Origin: Trichoplax sp. H2
Taxonomy: Eukaryota; Placozoa; Uniplacotomia; Trichoplacea
DNA length: 64,000 bases
Reading direction: 5' to 3'
Assembly (NCBI GenBank): GCA_003344405.1
Contig: NOWV01000042.1
Span: 372,001 to 436,000 of the forward strand
The stretch's first letter is position 1, and each line of letters opens with the position of its first letter. The translations under genes and the position numbers were made by a program. Below the pieces are notes generated by a model. The model was not told the origin of the DNA and made no database searches. It was given only the letters and a program-made list of their open reading frames with translations. This document shows, piece by piece, positions 62,501 through 64,000 of the stretch.

Positions 62501-64000
62501 ACCTCATGCTCTATCGCAAGCATTACCGTGTAAGAAGAGGAATATAATGTTATTGAAGACCATGTTACAGCGCGATGCTGTTAGAATAATTGTTGCATAA
62601 ATACCGTAGGAAATATGAAACGCGATTTGATACCCGCTAATCCTACGATATTATCCGCAAAATTTTGTGCAATTTACTCATACAAATCCCACTATGAAAT
62701 AGAAACTACACATCGGCTACAAAACATATTGTAGAAAGCTATAGTTCACCTTTTAATACTGATCAATTGAAAATTATTATCAAACTGAAAATAGAAAATA
62801 TAAAGGAGTGCCTGATTATCATGATAACAAAGCAGAATTCGCTTCTCACATTTGTTAGTAAGGAATGAGAATAAATGAAGAACTTGGACAAATTTATCGG
62901 CATTTGAAAGTTATAATTTTGCTAAAATATTCAATATCATTAACTCTACCGGAACATAGCTTAGCATTCTATTTATTAATAAAATATCAATCAACGCAGT
63001 TATCCCCGGCAACTTATAGAATTGTAGCTAAAATCGACATTCATGGTAGTAGAAACTAGCTAGACCTATTTTTTGTCCTTCACTTTATAATCTCTCTCTC
63101 GATTCACTAGCTTATACAGTGGATAGAACGAGTTAATGCAAGGTAATTTGATTTGAACATTGAAAATGGAAGAAATAGCTCTAAATTCCGTTTTTTATCC
63201 TACATGCTACAATTACATTTTTGTACTATCAGCAATGTTATGTATGATAGTTTGACTCATATACTCAGGAGCCATTGCTCTGATAGACTAGCGAAATCAG
63301 ATATACAAAACTTGTTTACGACATCAATGTCATTAAAGCTGAAAAAATAAACTAAAAATTCATCCCGATAAATTCAACAGACAAATAGACTATCATAACA
63401 GCCTAGAAAAATGAACAGACTGTCAATATTGAAACAGTTAAATATTGCTATTGGTCGCCATACCAGAATAAATTCTATATTGATACATGTAGTGTCATTT
63501 TAAGCAATTAAAATTGAGATTAATCAATATTCGTTGCCCTATCCTTCTCAACTCGAATTACTTGCTAATCGGCCATTTTAACGATTACTTTACCCAGTCT
63601 AGCCTATACCTCAAGTCCAAAATCTCTATACTACTTACTCTATTGCATAATGAGATCACTTTAAAGCAATGGCTTCTAACGTTCATTGATCAACGATCCC
63701 TGTCCTATGCATAATGTGAGCATGGAATGCAGCTTATCGATACTTTTCCTAGTTTCTAGTTTATTGATAGAGTCATCAATTGCTTCTACTACCAGACTTT
63801 TATTATTGATCAATATCTAATAAATATGCATGGATTGAAAGTATTTATAGCCAGTATCATTGATGAAAAGAAGCATCATTGTTTGGCATAATAATAACTA
63901 CTGACTCGATATGACCTAAAGAAAAATACTTTATTTCCAGTTAATGTCAATAGCTTTGAATGCAAGATATAACTTGTATTATTAACAATACAACCAATCA
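59530..64000. other. Right-hand stretch without a supported gene
   Basis: AT-rich DNA with short open frames only. The longest, 60564-60806 (+, 80 codons), has an ATG but no family signature. Frames at 62865-63059, 63153-63350 and 63514-63714 look random. Old degenerate repeats occur at about 61890-62290. Confidence 0.4.
61890..62290. repeat. Old degenerate tandem repeats
   Basis: Two related pairs are visible. aacggaaaatgagaaa occurs at about 62033 and 62127, each preceded by an atctata-caaca segment. A taatcaa-gata-agt-ctattag segment occurs at about 61919 and 62198. The copies have diverged, so borders are approximate and the origin is unknown. Confidence 0.45.

Noticed and set aside
1-64000. 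tRNA, rRNA, CRISPR or bacterial operon features
   Set aside because: No cloverleaf-like or rRNA-like sequence was recognised, and the many spliced genes show this is eukaryotic nuclear DNA. A covariance-model scan would be needed to exclude small RNA genes.

Overview
The window is AT-rich eukaryotic nuclear DNA from an animal. It holds intron-rich genes with short canonical GT-AG introns (the shortest I measured are 70-76 bp). The gene content is metazoan: a rhodopsin-class GPCR, a heat shock factor, the Fanconi protein FANCA, a cilia/flagella protein (CFAP119), mitochondrial peptide deformylase, ATP synthase subunit f, mitoribosomal protein bL38m and a DENN-family protein. Compact introns, human-like gene repertoire and weakly diverged proteins suggest an early-branching animal such as a placozoan. 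That taxon call is an inference; I see no single diagnostic sequence. There are no operons, CRISPR arrays or recognisable rRNA/tRNA genes.

Layout. 1-3.6 kb: a possible last exon of a gene entering from the left (+), then an intronless GPCR (-). 3.6-15.2 kb: very AT-rich DNA with no gene I can support. 15.2-15.8 kb: peptide deformylase (-), followed by a GTAC-rich minisatellite. 18.9-23.8 kb: a 13-exon heat shock factor (-) with a 2-kb first intron. 24-25.5 kb: GTAC-palindrome tracts and a 6 x 47 bp minisatellite, in the space shared with a head-to-head 16-exon DEAD-box helicase (+, 25.8-29.2 kb). 30.8-33.2 kb: a six-exon EF-hand protein (+) of unrecognised family. 34.0-44.0 kb: a 35-exon FANCA (-). 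44.9-46.9 kb: a satellite of about 151 bp units with a 20-N assembly gap. 50.4-53.2 kb: ATP synthase subunit f (-) and MRPL38 (+), head to head. 54.0-54.2 kb: a hAT-like foldback MITE. 54.5-57.8 kb: DENND11/LCHN (+). 58.7-59.5 kb: CFAP119 (-). 59.5-64 kb: no supported gene.

I reconstructed the gene models by hand from splice sites, frame continuity and recognisable family sequence. In HSF, the helicase, FANCA, MRPL38, DENND11 and the EF-hand gene, the exon lengths and phases add up to one open frame from start to stop (81 canonical introns in total). The genes are mostly unrelated housekeeping functions: mitochondrial translation and ATP synthesis, DNA crosslink repair, stress transcription, RNA helicase, cilia. 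The one functional pairing is ATP5MF/MRPL38, two nuclear genes for mitochondrial proteins sharing a 753-bp intergenic region. The most unusual non-coding signal is a family of palindromic TACTGTACAGTA-type tracts concentrated in the 5' flanks of several of these genes.
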